7,896 bases of DNA from Flavobacterium sp. GTDB lineage: Bacteria; Bacteroidota; Bacteroidia; Flavobacteriales; Flavobacteriaceae. Made by a program: the position numbers and the translations under genes. The stretch spans positions 1 to 7,896 of the forward strand of contig SEBM01000164.1 of NCBI GenBank assembly GCA_004296145.1, given 5' to 3'. Positions 5,826 through 7,896 of the stretch are shown piece by piece; position 1 is the stretch's first letter; the number at the start of each line of letters is the position of its first letter. Under the pieces are notes generated by a model, which ran no database searches, was not told where the DNA came from, and saw nothing but the letters and a program-made list of their open reading frames with translations.

Positions 5826-5860
5826 TCTAAAGTCTAAAATCAGAAATCTAAAATTTAAAG
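5826..5860. repeat. five tandem 7-bp repeats (TCTAAAR) overlapping the prlC stop
   Basis: Five consecutive heptads in perfect register: TCTAAAG, TCTAAAA, TCAGAAA, TCTAAAA, TTTAAAG. Units 1, 2 and 4 agree except for the last purine; unit 3 has two changes and unit 5 one. The last unit covers the prlC stop codon (TTA at 5855-5857 on the plus strand), and the array sits between the stop and the terminator hairpin. Confidence 0.75.
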
Positions 5861-7882
5861 AAGTCCTGCTCTTTTCAACAAAGCTTCCGGTTTTGGTTCC
5901 TGACCTCTAAAACGTTTGTATAAAATCATCGGATGTTCAGTTCCTCCTTTTGAAAGTACATTATCTTTGAATTTTTTAGCTACTTCTTCATTGAAAATTC
6001 CTTTTTCCTGAAAATATTCAAAAGCATCAGCGTCCAGAACTTCAGCCCATTTATAGCTATAATATCCGGAAGAATATCCGCCTTGGAAAATATGCGAAAA
6101 AGCAGTACTCATTGCATTTTCTTTTACATCAGGATATAATTGTGTATTGGCAAATTGTTCCGTTTCAAAAGTTTTTAAGTCAGTAATATTTGTCGGATCC
6201 TGCCCGTGCCAAGCCATGTCTAATAATCCAAAACTCAACTGGCGTAAAGTTGCCAGTCCTTCCTGAAAACTTGCACTTTCCTTAATTTTCTGAACATATT
6301 CAATCGGAATAATTTCTCCGGTTTCGTAGTGATTAGCAAACAAAGCCAAAGCTTCCGGCTCATAACACCAGTTTTCCATAATCTGACTTGGTAATTCTAC
6401 GAAATCCCAGAAAACAGAAGTTCCCGATAAACTTGGATAGGTTGTATTTGCCAACATTCCGTGTAAGCCGTGACCAAATTCGTGGAATAAAGTTGTTACT
6501 TCATTAAAAGTCAATAATGAAGGTTTTGTTTCAGTTGGTTTTGTAAAATTACAAACGTTAGAAATATGTGGTCTTTCGTTTACACCGTCTTTTACATATT
6601 GTGATTTGAAAGATGTCATCCAGGCACCGTTTCTTTTTCCTTTTCTTGGGAAAAAATCCGCATAGAAAATCGAAACTAAATTGTTTTCAGAATCAGTTAC
6701 TTCATAAGTACTAACTTCTTCATGGTATTTGTCGATATCAAAAACTTCTGTAAAAGTTAATCCGTATAATTTTTTGGCAACAGTAAAAGCGCCGTCTAAA
6801 ACTTTTTCTAATTGAAAATACGGTTTCAGCTTTTCATCATCTAAATTAAAAAGTTGTTGTTTTAATTTCTCAGAATAATAAGCACCATCCCATTTTTCAA
6901 GTTGTTCGATTCCGTCCAGTTCTTTCGCGAAAGCGGTTAATTCTGCAAACTCTTTTTGAGCAGCAGGTTTAGCTTTTGCTAATAAATCATTTAAAAAAGT
7001 AAATACTTTATCAGGACTTTGAGCCATTCTTTCTTCCAAAACAAAATGCGCGTGTGTTTTATATCCTAATAAATTGGCTCTTTCAAAACGTAATTTGGCA
7101 ATTTTCAGAACATTTTCCTGATTATCAAATTCATTATTTTGAAAAGCTTTTGCACCAAAAGCAATTGCCATTTTTTTACGTAACTCACGATTATCTGCAT
7201 AAGTCAAAAACGGAATGTAACTTGGATGATCTAAAGTAAAAATCCAACCTTCTTTTTCCTGGCTTTTTGCTAATAATCTTGCTGCTTCTATAGTTCCTTC
7301 CGGTAAACCGGCTAAATCACTTTCATTTGTTAAATGCAATTCAAAAGCATTCGTTTCTGCCAGAACATTTTCGCCAAATTGCAGACTTAGTTTAGACATT
7401 TCTTTGTCAATTTCGCGTAATCTGTCTTTTTTGTCTTCGGCTAAATTAGCTCCGTTTCTTGAGAAACTTTTATATTTTTTGTCTAAAAGTGTAGTTTGTT
7501 CGGGATTAAGATTCAAACTTTCTTTTTGATTGTAAACGGCTTTTATTTTGGCAAATAAATCTGCATTTAGTGTAATATCATTTCCAAATTCAGCTAATAA
7601 AGGCGAAACTTCCTGAGCGATTTTTTGCATTTCGTCATTCGTTTCAGCCGAATTTAAATTGAAGAAAACGCTAGAAAGACGATCCAGAATATCACCTGCA
7701 AATTCCATTGCAAGAATTGTGTTTTCAAAAGTCGGTGTCTCCGGATTATTTACAATGGCATCAATTTCGGCTTTAGCCAATTTAATTCCTTCCTGAAAAG
7801 CCGGATAATAATCTTCAATTTTAATCTGCGAAAATGGTGCAGTGTTATGTTTGGTGTTGAAATGTTGTGTTAAGACGCTCAT
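5855..7882 (-). CDS. prlC: oligopeptidase A, M3 family zinc metallopeptidase
   Basis: A 675-residue protein, close to E. coli OpdA/PrlC (about 680). It cleaves short peptides in the cytosol, including signal-peptide remnants in E. coli. The zinc motif is H467-E-F-G-H471. The third ligand E496 lies 25 residues after the second His, the spacing of thimet oligopeptidase and relatives. The flanking VELPSQIMENW, EPEALA, HYETGE, AFSHIF.GGY..GYYSY, LDADAF and KRFRG.EP segments follow OpdA more than peptidyl-dipeptidase Dcp; Dcp remains the alternative. The N-terminal half (1-450) is the helical clamp that limits access to small peptides. There is no signal peptide. The start is ATG at 7882, only 14 bp from the window edge, so its promoter lies outside. 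It is full length, ends in five heptad repeats, and is followed by its own terminator. Unrelated in function to the tyrosinase cluster. Confidence 0.93.
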   Translation of the reverse strand: MSVLTQHFNTKHNTAPFSQIKIEDYYPAFQEGIKLAKAEIDAIVNNPETPTFENTILAMEFAGDILDRLSSVFFNLNSAETNDEMQKIAQEVSPLLAEFGNDITLNADLFAKIKAVYNQKESLNLNPEQTTLLDKKYKSFSRNGANLAEDKKDRLREIDKEMSKLSLQFGENVLAETNAFELHLTNESDLAGLPEGTIEAARLLAKSQEKEGWIFTLDHPSYIPFLTYADNRELRKKMAIAFGAKAFQNNEFDNQENVLKIAKLRFERANLLGYKTHAHFVLEERMAQSPDKVFTFLNDLLAKAKPAAQKEFAELTAFAKELDGIEQLEKWDGAYYSEKLKQQLFNLDDEKLKPYFQLEKVLDGAFTVAKKLYGLTFTEVFDIDKYHEEVSTYEVTDSENNLVSIFYADFFPRKGKRNGAWMTSFKSQYVKDGVNERPHISNVCNFTKPTETKPSLLTFNEVTTLFHEFGHGLHGMLANTTYPSLSGTSVFWDFVELPSQIMENWCYEPEALALFANHYETGEIIPIEYVQKIKESASFQEGLATLRQLSFGLLDMAWHGQDPTNITDLKTFETEQFANTQLYPDVKENAMSTAFSHIFQGGYSSGYYSYKWAEVLDADAFEYFQEKGIFNEEVAKKFKDNVLSKGGTEHPMILYKRFRGQEPKPEALLKRAGLL

Positions 7883-7896
7883 ATAAAATGTTATAA

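Noticed and set aside
1..7896. tRNA, rRNA, CRISPR arrays, insertion sequences or attachment sites
   Set aside because: I saw no cloverleaf, no regular spaced repeat array, no transposase-like protein and no terminal inverted repeats.

Overview
The window looks like chromosomal DNA of a Flavobacterium-type bacterium (Bacteroidota). It is A/T-rich, start codons are preceded by A-rich leaders instead of Shine-Dalgarno sequences, one promoter carries a Bacteroidota-type TAnnTTTG -7 element, and the recognisable proteins (SanA-like, oligopeptidase A-like, Lys-rich lipoprotein) fit that group. This assignment rests on sequence style and recalled family knowledge, not on a search.

Layout. (1) 1-273: probable 3' end of an unrecognised plus-strand gene. 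(2) 274-480: regulatory region with a weak terminator-like hairpin, two exact 9-bp direct repeats 21 bp apart, and a TAnnTTTG promoter. (3) 481-5004: four plus-strand genes: a small acidic soluble protein (possibly DUF1842-like), a four-helix membrane protein with Cys clusters, a fungal-type tyrosinase with a C-terminal CxxC shielding domain, and a lipoprotein with one C-terminal CxxCH haem c site. A strong, potentially bidirectional terminator closes the cluster. (4) 5077-7882: two minus-strand housekeeping-type genes, sanA-like and prlC (oligopeptidase A), which converge on the cluster.

Working model (inference). The four-gene cluster is a copper/phenol-oxidation module. The tyrosinase has all six copper histidines, a Cys-x-His thioether candidate, the Glu/Asn pair linked to monophenolase activity, and a CxxC thought to load copper in the fungal homologue. 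The adjacent membrane protein, with an N-terminal CCC and an intramembrane CPVC, is a candidate copper or thiol partner. The haem lipoprotein would provide an envelope redox component. The direct repeats upstream of the first gene have the geometry of a LytTR-type activator site, so the module may be induced by a LytTR regulator encoded elsewhere. Two hairpins between the first gene and the rest suggest that the first gene is expressed at a higher level than the other three.
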